Below, one piece after another: positions 9,834 to 20,210 of a stretch of DNA of 64,000 nucleotides. The notes beneath the pieces were generated by a model. That model searched no databases, was not told the origin of the DNA, and saw nothing but the letters and a program-made list of their open reading frames with translations. A program made the position numbers and the translations under genes. Position 1 is the first letter of the stretch. The number at the start of each line of letters is the position of its first letter. Source of the DNA: Streptococcus sp. SN-1 (GTDB taxonomy: Bacteria; Bacillota; Bacilli; Lactobacillales; Streptococcaceae); the NCBI RefSeq assembly GCF_041154385.1, contig NZ_AP028929.1:186001-250000 (forward strand). Direction: 5' to 3'.

Positions 9834-11144
9834 ATGTTTTTTAAATTATTAAGAGAAGCTCTTAAAGTCAAGCAGGTTCGATCAAAAATTTTATTTACAA
9901 TTTTTATCGTTTTGGTCTTTCGTATCGGAACTAGTATTACAGTTCCTGGTGTGAATGCCAATAGCTTGAATGCTTTAAGTGGATTATCCTTCTTAAACAT
10001 GTTGAGCTTGGTGTCAGGGAATGCCATGAAAAACTTCTCAGTTTTTGCTCTTGGTGTTAGCCCCTACATTACGGCCTCTATCGTTGTCCAACTCTTGCAA
10101 ATGGATATTTTACCCAAATTTGTAGAGTGGGGTAAACAAGGGGAAGTAGGTCGAAGAAAATTAAATCAAGCTACTCGTTATATTGCTCTTGTTCTAGCCT
10201 TTGTGCAATCGATCGGGATTACAGCTGGTTTTAATACTTTGGCTGGAGCTCAATTGTTGAAAACAGCTCTTACTCCACAAGTCTTTATCATGATTGGTAT
10301 CATCTTAACAGCTGGTAGTATGATTGTGACTTGGTTGGGAGAGCAAATTACAGATAAGGGATACGGAAATGGTGTTTCTATGATTATCTTTGCCGGGATT
10401 GTTGCCTCAATTCCAGAGATGATTCAGGACATCTATGTGGACTACTTTGTGAACGTCCCAAGTAGCCGTATCAACTCATCCATCATTTTCGTAATCATTT
10501 TGATTATTACTGTATTGTTGATCATTTATTTTACAACTTATGTTCAACAAGCAGAATACAAAATTCCAATCCAATATACTAAGGTTGCACAAGGTGCTCC
10601 ATCTAGCTCTTACCTTCCTTTGAAGGTAAACCCTGCTGGAGTTATCCCTGTTATCTTTGCAAGTTCGATTACTGCAGCGCCTGCGGCTATTCTTCAGTTT
10701 TTGAGTGCTACAGGTCATGATTGGGCTTGGGTAAGAACAGCACAAGAAATGCTGGCAACAACTTCACCAACTGGTATTGCTATGTATGCTTTATTGATTA
10801 TTCTCTTTACATTCTTCTATACGTTTGTACAGATTAATCCTGAAAAAGCGGCAGAGAATCTACAAAAGAGCGGTGCCTATATCCACGGAGTTCGTCCTGG
10901 TAAAGGTACAGAAGAATATATGTCTAAACTTCTTCGTCGTCTTGCAACTGTTGGTTCTCTCTTCCTTGGTGTGATTTCTATTTTACCGATCGTAGCAAAA
11001 GATGTTTTCGGACTTTCAGAAGCAGTTGCTTTTGGAGGAACCAGTCTTTTGATCATTATCTCTACAGGTATTGAAGGAATCAAACAATTGGAAGGCTACC
11101 TATTGAAACGTAAGTATGTTGGTTTCATGGACAGAACAGAATAA
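9834..11144 (+). CDS. secY: Protein translocase subunit SecY
   Basis: SecY is the channel-forming subunit of the SecYEG membrane protein-export complex. The protein has 436 residues and the expected ten membrane segments. The conserved channel stretch SPYITASIVVQLLQ near residues 76-89 and the cytoplasmic loop motif around KRKYVG near the C-terminus are visible. Its position after rplO is the classical spc-operon location. A palindrome and further hairpins follow before adk. Confidence 0.98.
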   Translation: MFFKLLREALKVKQVRSKILFTIFIVLVFRIGTSITVPGVNANSLNALSGLSFLNMLSLVSGNAMKNFSVFALGVSPYITASIVVQLLQMDILPKFVEWGKQGEVGRRKLNQATRYIALVLAFVQSIGITAGFNTLAGAQLLKTALTPQVFIMIGIILTAGSMIVTWLGEQITDKGYGNGVSMIIFAGIVASIPEMIQDIYVDYFVNVPSSRINSSIIFVIILIITVLLIIYFTTYVQQAEYKIPIQYTKVAQGAPSSSYLPLKVNPAGVIPVIFASSITAAPAAILQFLSATGHDWAWVRTAQEMLATTSPTGIAMYALLIILFTFFYTFVQINPEKAAENLQKSGAYIHGVRPGKGTEEYMSKLLRRLATVGSLFLGVISILPIVAKDVFGLSEAVAFGGTSLLIIISTGIEGIKQLEGYLLKRKYVGFMDRTE

Positions 11145-11293
11145 AAGTAATTACTGAATCAGTAATTACTGAGGGAGTGGAGGTTTAACTCTAACATTTG
11201 TGAGAGTTTGGTCTCCCCTCTTCTATTTTGTTTTTAAATAGGGGTGAAAAGACTTTTTGCTTCTATTTAAAAATAAAATAAGGAGATCAAATC
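11145..11293 (+). other. Gap between secY and adk with palindromes
   Basis: Immediately after secY is a perfect palindrome with arms AGTAATTACTGA and TCAGTAATTACT (about 11147-11171). It is followed by AACTCT-(10 nt)-AGAGTT and a wide inverted repeat TTTTTAAATAG / CTATTTAAAAA (about 11231-11274). These could attenuate transcription from the ribosomal genes into adk. No promoter with both boxes is obvious. Confidence 0.5.
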
Positions 11294-11932
11294 ATGAATC
11301 TTTTGATTATGGGCTTACCTGGTGCAGGTAAGGGAACTCAAGCAGCAAAAATCGTAGAACAATTCCATGTTGCACATATCTCAACAGGTGATATGTTCCG
11401 CGCTGCAATGGCAAATCAAACTGAAATGGGTGTTCTTGCTAAGTCATACATTGACAAGGGTGAATTGGTTCCTGACGAAGTTACAAATGGAATCGTAAAA
11501 GAACGTCTTTCACAAGATGATATTAAAGAAACAGGATTCTTGTTGGATGGTTACCCACGTACAATCGAACAAGCTCATGCCTTGGACAAAACATTGGCTG
11601 AACTTGGCATCGAACTAGAAGGTGTTATCAACATAGAAGTGAATCCAGATAGCCTCTTGGAACGTTTGAGTGGTCGTATCATCCACCGCGTAACTGGAGA
11701 AACTTTCCACAAGGTCTTTAACCCACCAGTTGACTATAAAGAAGAAGATTACTACCAACGTGAAGATGATAAGCCTGAGACAGTCAAACGTCGTTTGGAT
11801 GTGAATATTGCTCAAGGGGAACCAATCATTGCTCACTACCGTGCCAAAGGTTTGGTTCATGACATCGAAGGTAATCAAGATATCAATGATGTCTTCTCAG
11901 ATATCGAAAAAGTATTGACAAATTTGAAATAA
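11294..11932 (+). CDS. adk: Adenylate kinase
   Basis: Adenylate kinase interconverts ATP plus AMP and two ADP. The protein has 212 residues with the P-loop GLPGAGKGT at residues 7-15, the AMP-binding DGYPRT motif near residue 85 and the LID region near 127-160. The LID lacks the four zinc-binding cysteines, so it is the zinc-free type. AAGGAG precedes the ATG. The secY-adk-infA order is normal for Firmicutes. Confidence 0.98.
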
Positions 11933-11946
11933 AGCGTTTTTCACAC

Positions 11947-11975
11947 TTGCAAAAATCCGCTACAAATGTTATACT
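11947..11975 (+). promoter_or_regulatory. Promoter for infA-rpmJ-rpsM-rpsK-rpoA-rplQ
   Basis: TTGCAA (11947-11952), a 17-bp spacer and TATACT (11970-11975) preceded by TG form a good sigma-A promoter. It would give the alpha-operon genes their own transcription in addition to read-through from the ribosomal cluster. Confidence 0.75.
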
Positions 11976-12048
11976 GAGATAGTCTGACTTATAATTGTTG
12001 TCTCTGTGTCTAGAGGCATCGAATCGAAATTTATGGAGGTGCTTTTGC

Positions 12049-12267
12049 GTGGCAAAAGACGATGTGATTGAAGTTGAAGGCAAAGTAGTTGATACAATGC
12101 CGAATGCAATGTTTACGGTTGAACTTGAAAATGGACATCAGATTTTAGCAACAGTTTCTGGTAAAATTCGTAAAAACTATATTCGTATTTTAGCGGGAGA
12201 TCGTGTTACTGTCGAAATGAGTCCATATGACTTGACACGTGGACGTATCACTTACCGCTTTAAATAA
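12049..12267 (+). CDS. infA: Translation initiation factor IF-1
   Basis: IF-1 binds the A site of the 30S subunit during initiation. The GTG at 12049, preceded by GGAGGTG, gives the standard 72-residue OB-fold protein ([20 protein letters not shown]). An upstream in-frame start at 11995 would add residues with no family support and lies in the leader. rpmJ follows after 24 bp. Confidence 0.96.
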   Translation: MAKDDVIEVEGKVVDTMPNAMFTVELENGHQILATVSGKIRKNYIRILAGDRVTVEMSPYDLTRGRITYRFK

Positions 12268-12291
12268 TCGAAAAACTTGGAGGGATAAGAA

Positions 12292-12408
12292 ATGAAAGTA
12301 AGACCATCGGTCAAACCAATTTGCGAATACTGTAAAGTTATTCGTCGTAATGGTCGTGTTATGGTAATTTGCCCAGCAAATCCAAAACACAAACAACGTC
12401 AAGGATAA
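12292..12408 (+). CDS. rpmJ: 50S ribosomal protein L36
   Basis: L36 is the smallest 50S protein. This 38-residue frame begins [19 protein letters not shown] behind TTGGAGGGA. It keeps the zinc ligands (two Cys in CEYC, a third in VICPAN and a His in PKHKQ), so it is the zinc-binding form. It lies in the normal place between infA and rpsM. Confidence 0.97.
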
Positions 12409-12425
12409 GATAGAAAGGAGAAAAC

Positions 12426-12791
12426 ATGGCTCGTATTGCTGGAGTTGACATTCCAAATGACAAACGCGTAGTAATCTCATTGACTTATGTTTATGGTATC
12501 GGACTTGCAACATCTAAGAAAATTTTGGCTGCTGCTGGAATCTCAGAAGATGTTCGTGTACGTGATCTTACATCAGATCAAGAAGATGCTATCCGTCGTG
12601 AAGTGGATGCAATCAAAGTTGAAGGTGACCTTCGTCGTGAAGTAAACTTGAACATCAAACGTTTGATGGAAATCGGTTCATACCGTGGTATCCGTCACCG
12701 TCGTGGACTTCCTGTCCGTGGACAAAACACTAAAAACAACGCTCGCACTCGTAAAGGTAAAGCTGTTGCGATTGCTGGTAAGAAAAAATAA
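12426..12791 (+). CDS. rpsM: 30S ribosomal protein S13
   Basis: S13 forms bridges between the 30S head and the 50S subunit and contacts P-site tRNA through its C-terminal tail. The protein has 121 residues, starts [17 protein letters not shown], and ends in the basic tail. The S13 signature ([17 protein letters not shown]) is near residues 84-100. rpsK follows after 17 bp. Confidence 0.98.
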
Positions 12792-12808
12792 TATAGGAGG
12801 TAAAAGTC

Positions 12809-13192
12809 TTGGCTAAACCAACACGTAAACGTCGTGTGAAAAAGAATATCGAATCTGGTATTGCTCATATTCACGCTACATTTAATAACACTATTGTTAT
12901 GATTACTGATGTGCATGGTAATGCAATTGCTTGGTCATCAGCTGGTGCTCTTGGTTTCAAAGGTTCTCGTAAATCTACACCATTCGCTGCTCAAATGGCT
13001 TCTGAAGCTGCTGCTAAATCTGCACAAGAACACGGTCTTAAATCAGTTGAAGTTACTGTAAAAGGTCCAGGTTCTGGTCGTGAGTCAGCTATTCGTGCGC
13101 TTGCTGCCGCTGGTCTTGAAGTAACAGCAATTCGTGATGTGACTCCAGTGCCACACAATGGTGCTCGTCCTCCAAAACGTCGCCGTGTATAA
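12809..13192 (+). CDS. rpsK: 30S ribosomal protein S11
   Basis: S11 lies on the 30S platform near the mRNA exit. The protein has 127 residues and starts at a TTG, chosen because TAGGAGG stands 8 nt upstream and [15 protein letters not shown] is the family N-terminus. The C-terminal signature ([18 protein letters not shown]) is complete. Confidence 0.97.
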
Positions 13193-13234
13193 TCATCGCA
13201 TTACACTGCTTTTCGTTTAAGAGGGAGTAACTAA

Positions 13235-14170
13235 ATGATCGAGTTTGAAAAACCAAATATAACAAAAATTGATGAAAATAAAGATTATGGCAAGTTTGTA
13301 ATCGAACCACTTGAACGTGGCTACGGTACAACTCTTGGTAACTCTCTTCGTCGTGTACTTCTAGCTTCTCTACCAGGAGCAGCTGTGACATCTATCAATA
13401 TTGATGGTGTGTTACATGAGTTTGACACAGTTCCAGGTGTTCGTGAAGACGTGATGCAAATCATTCTGAACATTAAAGGAATTGCAGTGAAATCGTACGT
13501 TGAAGACGAAAAAATCATCGAACTGGATGTTGAAGGTCCTGCTGAGGTAACAGCTGGTGACATTTTGACAGATAGCGATATTGAAATTGTAAATCCAGAT
13601 CATTATCTCTTTACAATCGGTGAAGGTTCTTCCCTAAAAGCGACTATGACTGTTAACAGTGGTCGTGGATATGTACCTGCTGATGAAAATAAAAAAGATA
13701 ATGCACCAGTTGGAACACTTGCTGTAGATTCTATTTATACACCAGTTACAAAAGTCAACTATCAAGTGGAACCTGCTCGTGTAGGTAGCAATGATGGATT
13801 TGACAAATTAACCCTTGAAATCTTGACAAATGGAACAATTATTCCAGAAGATGCTTTAGGGCTTTCAGCACGTATTTTGACAGAACATCTTGATTTGTTT
13901 ACAAATCTTACTGAGATTGCTAAGTCAACTGAAGTGATGAAAGAAGCTGATACTGAATCTGACGACCGTATTTTGGATCGTACGATTGAGGAACTGGACT
14001 TGTCTGTGCGTTCATACAACTGTTTGAAACGTGCCGGTATCAATACTGTGCATGATTTGACAGAAAAATCTGAAGCAGAGATGATGAAAGTACGAAATCT
14101 TGGACGCAAGAGTTTGGAAGAAGTGAAACTCAAACTCATTGATTTGGGTCTTGGATTAAAAGATAAATAA
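13235..14170 (+). CDS. rpoA: RNA polymerase alpha subunit
   Basis: The alpha dimer is the assembly platform of RNA polymerase. The protein has 311 residues. The N-terminal dimerisation domain (about 1-225, with [16 protein letters not shown] near residue 28) and the C-terminal domain (about 245-311, with [16 protein letters not shown] and [11 protein letters not shown]) that contacts DNA and activators are both intact. AGAGGGAG precedes the ATG. rplQ follows after 11 bp. Confidence 0.98.
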
Positions 14171-14181
14171 AGGAGGAATAA

Positions 14182-14568
14182 ATGGCTTACCGTAAACTAG
14201 GACGCACTAGCTCACAACGTAAAGCAATGCTTCGCGATTTGACAACTGACCTTTTGATCAACGAATCAATCGTGACAACTGAAGCTCGTGCTAAAGAAAT
14301 CCGTAAAACTGTTGAAAAAATGATTACTCTAGGTAAACGTGGTGATTTGCATGCACGTCGTCAAGCAGCTGCTTTCGTACGTAATGAAATCGCATCTGAA
14401 AACTATGATGAAGCAACTGATAAGTACACTTCTACTACAGCACTTCAAAAATTGTTCTCAGAAATTGCACCTCGTTATGCTGAACGTAACGGTGGATACA
14501 CTCGTATCCTTAAAACTGAACCACGTCGTGGTGATGCAGCGCCAATGGCGATCATCGAATTAGTATAA
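14182..14568 (+). CDS. rplQ: 50S ribosomal protein L17
   Basis: L17 is a 50S protein near the tunnel exit. The protein has 128 residues, starts [20 protein letters not shown], and contains the signature near [15 protein letters not shown]. It is the last gene of the alpha operon and is followed by a structured RNA element and a strong terminator. Confidence 0.98.
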   Translation: MAYRKLGRTSSQRKAMLRDLTTDLLINESIVTTEARAKEIRKTVEKMITLGKRGDLHARRQAAAFVRNEIASENYDEATDKYTSTTALQKLFSEIAPRYAERNGGYTRILKTEPRRGDAAPMAIIELV

Positions 14569-14584
14569 AATCATCAATTTTGTT

Positions 14585-14671
14585 GAGTGTTATGATGATG
14601 GAGTCTTGTGCTCTTAGTCTAGCTCTGGTCTACCGCTAGGATTTCGGTCCTAGCGGGAACACTCATCATAA
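14585..14671 (+). ncRNA. L17 downstream element-like structured 3' UTR
   Basis: A conserved RNA motif called the L17 downstream element is known immediately after rplQ in lactic acid bacteria and Listeria; position and structure fit here, but I have not aligned it to the family model. A perfect hairpin CCGCTAGGA-TTTCGG-TCCTAGCGG (14633-14656) is central. Around it, GAGTGTT (14585-14591) can pair with AACACTC (14658-14664), and TTATGATGA (14590-14598) with TCATCATAA (14663-14671). These outer pairings cross. Confidence 0.7.
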
Positions 14672-14683
14672 GTTGGGATAGTA

Positions 14684-14742
14684 GACGCTTGTTTACGAAA
14701 TTGTTTTTTTCTTAAGAACAACTTCGTAAGCAGGCGTTTTTG
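14684..14742 (+). terminator. Terminator of the alpha operon
   Basis: The long stem ACGCTTG.TTACGAA pairs with TTCGTAA.CAGGCGT, with an inner TTGTT...AACAA pairing, and is followed by TTTTT. It ends the ribosomal protein transcription unit. Confidence 0.75.
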
Positions 14743-14832
14743 AGTATTTTAGTTAGAATTATGCTATACTATTTGAAAAGAATCCTGTTTAATGTTCAGG
14801 TTTCCTATTAAAAGAAGAATTGGAGTTTGCTT

Positions 14833-15099
14833 ATGAAAGCGATTATAACTGTTGTTGGTAAAGATAAATCTGGAATTGTTGCAGGTGTTTCTGGTAAAAT
14901 AGCAGAATTGGGTTTGAATATTGATGATATCTCTCAAACTGTCTTGGATGAATATTTCACGATGATGGCTGTCGTCTCTAGTGATGAAAAGCAAGATTTT
15001 ACACGTCTTCGTAATGAATTTGAAGCTTTTGGGCAAATTTTGAATGTGAAAATCAACATTCAGAGTGCAGCGATTTTCGAAGCTATGTATAATATCTAG
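14833..15099 (+). CDS. ACT domain protein (UPF0237)
   Basis: This 88-residue protein (MKAIITVVGKDKSGIVAGVS) consists of a single ACT domain, a small-ligand binding fold, with GcvR-like similarity. The ATG at 14833 is preferred to the in-frame TTG at 14827 because GGAG lies 7 nt upstream. An extended -10 box (TGCTATACT, 14762-14770) lies upstream. It is 9 bp from the UPF0210 gene, and this pair is conserved in streptococci, which suggests that it senses a ligand for that partner. The function is not established. Confidence 0.9.
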   Translation: MKAIITVVGKDKSGIVAGVSGKIAELGLNIDDISQTVLDEYFTMMAVVSSDEKQDFTRLRNEFEAFGQILNVKINIQSAAIFEAMYNI

Positions 15100-15108
15100 G
15101 AGGTTATC

Positions 15109-16446
15109 ATGGATATTAGACAAGTTACTGAAACCATCTCCATGATTGAGGAGCAAAACTTCGATATCAGAACTATTACCATGGGGATTTCCCTTTTGGA
15201 CTGTATCGATCCAGATATCAATCGTGCTGCAGAGAAAATTTATCAAAAGATTACGACCAAGGCAGCTAATTTGGTGGCTGTTGGGGATGAAATTGCAGCG
15301 GAGTTGGGAATTCCAATCGTTAATAAGCGTGTATCTGTGACTCCTATTTCTTTGATTGGTGCAGCGACAGATGCGACAGACTATGTGGTTCTGGCAAAAG
15401 CGCTTGATAAAGCTGCGAAAGAAATCGGTGTGGATTTTATTGGTGGTTTTTCTGCCTTGGTACAGAAGGGTTATCAAAAGGGAGATGAGATTCTCATCAA
15501 TTCTATTCCTCGTGCTTTGGCAGAAACTGACAAGGTCTGCTCGTCAGTTAATATCGGTTCAACCAAGTCTGGTATTAATATGACGGCTGTGGCAGATATG
15601 GGACGTATTATCAAGGAAACGGCTCATCTATCTGATATGGGCGCAGCTAAGTTGGTTGTATTTGCTAATGCTGTTGAGGACAATCCGTTTATGGCGGGTG
15701 CCTTCCATGGTGTTGGGGAGGCAGATGTTATCATCAATGTCGGTGTTTCGGGTCCTGGTGTGGTCAAGCGTGCCTTGGAAAAAGTTCGTGGAGAGAGCTT
15801 TGATGTAGTTGCCGAAACTGTCAAGAAGACTGCCTTTAAAATCACTCGTATTGGTCAATTGGTTGGTCAGATGGCCAGCGAGAGACTGGGTGTGGAGTTT
15901 GGTATTGTGGACTTGAGTTTGGCGCCAACCCCTGCGGTTGGAGACTCTGTAGCACGTGTCCTTGAGGAAATGGGTCTAGAAAAAGTTGGCACGCATGGAA
16001 CGACAGCTGCCTTGGCTCTCTTGAATGACCAAGTTAAGAAGGGCGGAGTGATGGCCTGCAACCAAGTTGGTGGTTTGTCTGGTGCCTTTATTCCTGTTTC
16101 CGAGGATGAGGGGATGATTGCTGCAGTGCAAAATGGCTCTCTTAATTTGGAAAAACTGGAGGCCATGACGGCTATCTGTTCTGTTGGTTTGGATATGATT
16201 GCCATTCCAGAAGATACGCCTGCTGAAACCATTGCGGCTATGATTGCAGATGAAGCTGCAATTGGTGTCATTAACATGAAAACAACAGCTGTCCGTATCA
16301 TTCCCAAAGGAAAAGAAGGCGATATGATTGAGTTTGGTGGTCTTCTTGGTACAGCTCCAGTTATGAAGGTCAATGGAGCTTCTTCTGTTGATTTCATCTC
16401 TCGTGGAGGACAAATCCCAGCACCAATTCATAGTTTTAAAAATTAA
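15109..16446 (+). CDS. UPF0210 (DUF711) family protein
   Basis: A 445-residue member of the DUF711/UPF0210 family, which is structurally related to glycyl-radical-like folds but has no established reaction. Glycine-rich stretches ([15 protein letters not shown] near residue 210; [18 protein letters not shown] near 320) are conserved features. AGGAGG precedes the ATG. It is coupled to the upstream ACT protein, and a CiaR-regulated small RNA lies directly downstream. Confidence 0.9.
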   Translation: MDIRQVTETISMIEEQNFDIRTITMGISLLDCIDPDINRAAEKIYQKITTKAANLVAVGDEIAAELGIPIVNKRVSVTPISLIGAATDATDYVVLAKALDKAAKEIGVDFIGGFSALVQKGYQKGDEILINSIPRALAETDKVCSSVNIGSTKSGINMTAVADMGRIIKETAHLSDMGAAKLVVFANAVEDNPFMAGAFHGVGEADVIINVGVSGPGVVKRALEKVRGESFDVVAETVKKTAFKITRIGQLVGQMASERLGVEFGIVDLSLAPTPAVGDSVARVLEEMGLEKVGTHGTTAALALLNDQVKKGGVMACNQVGGLSGAFIPVSEDEGMIAAVQNGSLNLEKLEAMTAICSVGLDMIAIPEDTPAETIAAMIADEAAIGVINMKTTAVRIIPKGKEGDMIEFGGLLGTAPVMKVNGASSVDFISRGGQIPAPIHSFKN

Positions 16447-16461
16447 GAAAATAGGAGAAAT

Positions 16462-16494
16462 TTTAAGTTCTATTTAAGGTTAGGTGTGTATACT
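16462..16494 (+). promoter_or_regulatory. CiaR-type promoter of small RNA A
   Basis: The direct repeat TTTAAG-N5-TTTAAG (16462-16478) matches the known binding site of the response regulator CiaR. It stands 10 bp before a TATACT -10 box (16489-16494). The same spacing is found at the three other loci in this window. Confidence 0.85.
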
Positions 16495-16500
16495 ATAATC

Positions 16501-16651
16501 ATTAAATAAAGACCTCCTAATATTATTTGAAACAGATAACTCTGATTTAGTTTGAATTTGATTTTCATCTAATATCTTTATTTAATAGAACTCCTAAACT
16601 TTTTCATAATAATCTCCTGCAAAAGTCACCTGTCTGGGTGGCTTTTGTTTT
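16501..16651 (+). ncRNA. CiaR-dependent small RNA A (csRNA family)
   Basis: The predicted start is the A of ATTAAATAAAGACCTCC, 7 nt after the -10 box; the predicted end is the T-run after a stem formed from GTCACC and GGGTGGC. The RNA contains unpaired CCTCC and AATCTCC stretches able to pair with ribosome binding sites, as in the known csRNAs that act on comC and other mRNAs. Its 5' hairpin (ATTAAATAAAG with CTTTATTTAAT at 16575-16585) encloses a loop of over 60 nt, much larger than in the other three copies. Length is about 151 nt. Confidence 0.85.
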
Positions 16652-16690
16652 ATCATCCATGATATAATAGAAGCAAACGGAGGACGGAAA

Positions 16691-17386
16691 ATGGTAAAAG
16701 TACGATTGTATTTGGTACGTCATGGCAAGACCATGTTTAACACGATTGGTCGCGCGCAAGGTTGGAGCGATACTCCCTTAACAGCTGAAGGTGAGCGAGG
16801 AATTCAAGAATTAGGGATTGGTTTGCGAGAGTCTGGTCTACAGTTTGAGCGCGCTTATTCCAGTGATTCTGGTCGCACCATTCAGACAATGGGAATCATA
16901 CTTGAAGAACTGGGCTTGCAGGGGAAAATCCCATATCGCATGGACAAGCGTATCAGAGAATGGTGTTTCGGTAGCTTTGATGGAGCCTACGATGGTGATC
17001 TTTTCATGGGTATTATTCCTCGTATCTTTAATGTGGACCACGTTCACCAATTGTCTTATGCTGAACTGGCTGAGGGCTTGGTAGAGGTTGATACAGCTGG
17101 TTGGGCTGAAGGCTGGGAAAAACTCAGTGGTCGAATCAAGGAAGGCTTTGAAGCGATTGGCAAAGAAATGGAAGAACAAGGTGGGGGCAATGCTCTCGTT
17201 GTTAGCCATGGAATGACCATTGGAACCATTGTTTATCTGATTAATGGCATGCACCCGCATGGTCTCGATAATGGTAGCGTGACGATCCTTGAATATGAGG
17301 ACGGCCAGTTTAGCGTTGAGGTTGTTGGTGACCGTAGTTACCGAGAACTAGGACGGGAGAAGATGCGAGAGACAAATAATCAATAG
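16691..17386 (+). CDS. Histidine phosphatase family protein (phosphoglycerate mutase-like)
   Basis: This 231-residue protein has the catalytic RHG motif at the N-terminus (LYLVRHGKTMFNT), the second histidine in VVSHGMTIG near residue 175 and an acidic residue region (REWCFGSFDG) near 88. It belongs to the broad histidine phosphatase superfamily; the substrate cannot be told from sequence, and true glycolytic phosphoglycerate mutase is less likely. A TATAAT (16663-16668) and GGAGGA serve it. A terminator follows. Confidence 0.88.
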   Translation: MVKVRLYLVRHGKTMFNTIGRAQGWSDTPLTAEGERGIQELGIGLRESGLQFERAYSSDSGRTIQTMGIILEELGLQGKIPYRMDKRIREWCFGSFDGAYDGDLFMGIIPRIFNVDHVHQLSYAELAEGLVEVDTAGWAEGWEKLSGRIKEGFEAIGKEMEEQGGGNALVVSHGMTIGTIVYLINGMHPHGLDNGSVTILEYEDGQFSVEVVGDRSYRELGREKMRETNNQ

Positions 17387-17389
17387 AAG

Positions 17390-17415
17390 TTAGCTCCAAA
17401 TGGAGCTAATTTTTT
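17390..17415 (+). terminator. Terminator after the histidine phosphatase gene
   Basis: TTAGCTCC-AAAT-GGAGCTAA followed by a run of T residues. Confidence 0.85.
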
Positions 17416-17508
17416 ATACTGCTACATAATCTGGATTTGCGATTCGGTCTTTCTTGCCATCCAAGTCCAAAAGAACATTTCTCATCTTTCAAATTCCCTC
17501 AAAAATGG

Positions 17509-17514
17509 TATAAT
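17509..17514 (+). promoter_or_regulatory. Extended -10 box of leuS
   Basis: TGGTATAAT stands 28 bp before the leuS ATG. The space between the preceding terminator and this box is too short for a T-box leader, and none of its conserved parts is seen. Confidence 0.65.
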
Positions 17515-17542
17515 AGTAACATCACAAAATTGGAGAGAGACC

Positions 17543-20044
17543 ATGAGTTTTTACAATCATAAAGAAATTGAGCCTAAGTGGCAGGGCTACTGGGCAGAAC
17601 ATCATACATTTAAGACAGGAACAGATGCATCAAAACCGAAGTTTTATGCTCTCGATATGTTCCCTTATCCGTCTGGAGCGGGTCTGCACGTAGGACACCC
17701 AGAAGGCTATACCGCAACTGATATCCTCAGCCGTTACAAACGTGCGCAAGGCTACAATGTCCTTCACCCAATGGGCTGGGATGCTTTTGGTTTGCCTGCA
17801 GAGCAATACGCTATGGATACAGGTAATGACCCAGCAGAATTTACAGCTGAAAACATTGCCAACTTCAAACGTCAAATCAATGCGCTTGGATTCTCTTACG
17901 ACTGGGATCGTGAAGTCAACACAACAGATCCAAACTATTACAAGTGGACTCAATGGATTTTCACAAAGCTTTACGAAAAGGGCTTGGCTTATGAAGCGGA
18001 AGTGCCAGTAAACTGGGTTGAAGAGTTGGGAACAGCCATTGCCAACGAAGAAGTCCTTCCTGATGGAACTTCTGAGCGTGGAGGCTATCCAGTTGTCCGC
18101 AAACCGATGCGCCAATGGATGCTAAAAATCACGGCCTATGCAGAGCGTCTGCTTAACGATTTGGATGAACTTGACTGGCCAGAGTCTATCAAGGACATGC
18201 AACGCAACTGGATTGGTAAATCAACTGGTGCCAATGTAACCTTTAAAGTTAAGGGAACAGACAAGGAATTCACAGTCTTTACGACTCGTCCGGACACCCT
18301 TTTCGGTGCGACTTTCACTGTTTTGGCTCCTGAGCATGACTTGGTTGACTCTATCACAAGTCCGGAGCAAGCAGAGGCTGTAGCAGACTACAAACACCAA
18401 GCTAGTCTCAAGTCTGACTTGGCTCGTACAGATCTTGCTAAGGAAAAAACAGGAGTTTGGACTGGTGCTTATGCCATCAATCCTGTCAATGGCAAGGAAA
18501 TTCCAATCTGGATTGCGGACTATGTTCTTGCTAGCTATGGGACAGGTGCGGTAATGGCTGTACCTGCTCATGACCAACGTGACTGGGAATTTGCCAAACA
18601 ATTTGACCTTCCAATCGTAGAGGTGCTGGAAGGTGGAAATGTAGCAGAAGCTGCCTACACAGAAGATGGACTTCATGTCAATTCAGACTTCCTAAATGGA
18701 TTGAATAAAGAAGATGCTATTGCTAAGATTGTGGCTTGGTTGGAAGAGAAAGGTTGTGGACAAGAGAAAGTTACTTACCGTCTCCGCGACTGGCTCTTTA
18801 GTCGTCAACGTTACTGGGGTGAGCCAATCCCAATCATTCATTGGGAAGATGGAACTTCAACAACTGTCCCTGAAAATGAATTGCCACTTGTCTTGCCTGT
18901 AACCAAGGATATTCGCCCTTCAGGTACAGGGGAAAGTCCATTGGCTAACTTGACAGACTGGCTTGAAGTGACTCGTGAAGATGGCGTCAAAGGTCGTCGT
19001 GAAACAAACACCATGCCACAATGGGCTGGATCAAGCTGGTACTACCTCCGCTATATTGATCCACACAATACTGAGAAATTGGCTGATGAGGACCTTCTCA
19101 AACAATGGTTGCCAGTAGATATCTACGTGGGTGGTGCGGAACATGCTGTACTTCACTTGCTTTACGCTCGCTTCTGGCACAAATTCCTCTATGACCTCGG
19201 TGTTGTTCCAACTAAGGAACCATTCCAAAAACTCTTTAACCAAGGAATGATTTTGGGAACCAGCTACCGTGACCACCGTGGCGCGCTTGTAGCGACTGAC
19301 AAGGTTGAGAAACGTGACGGTTCCTTCTTCCATGTAGAAACAGGAGAAGAGTTGGAGCAAGCACCAGCTAAGATGTCTAAATCTCTTAAGAACGTTGTTA
19401 ATCCAGACGACGTGGTGGAACAATACGGTGCCGACACTCTTCGTGTCTATGAAATGTTCATGGGCCCACTTGATGCGTCTATCGCTTGGTCTGAAGAAGG
19501 TCTAGAAGGAAGCCGTAAATTCCTTGACCGTGTTTACCGTTTGATTACAAGTAAAGAAATCGTCGAAGAAAACAATGGCGCTCTCGACAAGGTTTATAAC
19601 GAAACCGTTAAAGCTGTCACAGAGCAAATCGAGTCTATGAAATTCAACACAGCTATTGCCCAACTCATGGTCTTTGTCAACGCTGCTAACAAGGAAGACA
19701 AACTCTATGTGGACTACGCCAAAGGCTTTATCCAATTGATTGCTCCATTTGCACCTCACTTGGCAGAAGAACTCTGGCAAACTGTTGCAGCGACAGGTGA
19801 ATCAATCTCTTACGTGGCTTGGCCAACATGGGACGAAAGTAAATTGGTTGAAGACGAAATCGAAATCGTTGTCCAAATCAAAGGGAAAGTCCGTGCCAAA
19901 TTGATGGTCGCTAAAGATCTATCACGCGAAGAATTACAAGAAATTGCTCTCGCTGACGAAAAAGTCAAAGCGGAAATTGACGGTAAGGAAATCGTGAAAG
20001 TGATTGCGGTACCGAATAAATTGGTTAATATTGTTGTGAAATAA
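17543..20044 (+). CDS. leuS: Leucyl-tRNA synthetase
   Basis: LeuRS attaches leucine to tRNA-Leu. The 833-residue class I enzyme has the HIGH-type motif HVGH near residues 49-52 ([15 protein letters not shown]), the CP1 editing domain in the middle (conserved [13 protein letters not shown] near residue 250) and KMSKS near 612. TTGGAGAG precedes the ATG. It stands alone, with a terminator after the stop. I see no sign of tRNA-dependent control. Confidence 0.98.
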   Translation: MSFYNHKEIEPKWQGYWAEHHTFKTGTDASKPKFYALDMFPYPSGAGLHVGHPEGYTATDILSRYKRAQGYNVLHPMGWDAFGLPAEQYAMDTGNDPAEFTAENIANFKRQINALGFSYDWDREVNTTDPNYYKWTQWIFTKLYEKGLAYEAEVPVNWVEELGTAIANEEVLPDGTSERGGYPVVRKPMRQWMLKITAYAERLLNDLDELDWPESIKDMQRNWIGKSTGANVTFKVKGTDKEFTVFTTRPDTLFGATFTVLAPEHDLVDSITSPEQAEAVADYKHQASLKSDLARTDLAKEKTGVWTGAYAINPVNGKEIPIWIADYVLASYGTGAVMAVPAHDQRDWEFAKQFDLPIVEVLEGGNVAEAAYTEDGLHVNSDFLNGLNKEDAIAKIVAWLEEKGCGQEKVTYRLRDWLFSRQRYWGEPIPIIHWEDGTSTTVPENELPLVLPVTKDIRPSGTGESPLANLTDWLEVTREDGVKGRRETNTMPQWAGSSWYYLRYIDPHNTEKLADEDLLKQWLPVDIYVGGAEHAVLHLLYARFWHKFLYDLGVVPTKEPFQKLFNQGMILGTSYRDHRGALVATDKVEKRDGSFFHVETGEELEQAPAKMSKSLKNVVNPDDVVEQYGADTLRVYEMFMGPLDASIAWSEEGLEGSRKFLDRVYRLITSKEIVEENNGALDKVYNETVKAVTEQIESMKFNTAIAQLMVFVNAANKEDKLYVDYAKGFIQLIAPFAPHLAEELWQTVAATGESISYVAWPTWDESKLVEDEIEIVVQIKGKVRAKLMVAKDLSREELQEIALADEKVKAEIDGKEIVKVIAVPNKLVNIVVK

Positions 20045-20047
20045 GAT

Positions 20048-20082
20048 AAGAATCCTTCAGAGTAGAATCTGGAGGATTTTTT
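20048..20082 (+). terminator. Terminator of leuS
   Basis: An AATCCTTCAGA / TCTGGAGGATT stem followed by TTTTTT. Confidence 0.85.
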
Positions 20083-20210
20083 GAATGAAAAATATAATTC
20101 TGTTTCCATCATCTCACCACTTAACCTCTCATTTTAACCACTTATCTCAAAAGTCGATTTTTCTTTCATACTTTTTGTTAAACTGGTTAGGTAAAGAGGA
20201 GGAAATAAAT

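Noticed and set aside
17414..17485. Minus-strand 23-codon frame ([20 protein letters not shown]...) between the histidine phosphatase gene and leuS
   Set aside because: It has a weak GAGG site and a plausible sequence, but it overlaps the T-run of a terminator and has no promoter. It is probably a relic of a lost gene rather than a working one.
17416..17542. T-box leader for leuS
   Set aside because: Only about 30 bp lie between the -10 box and the ATG, too short for a T-box; none of the T-box sequences is seen.
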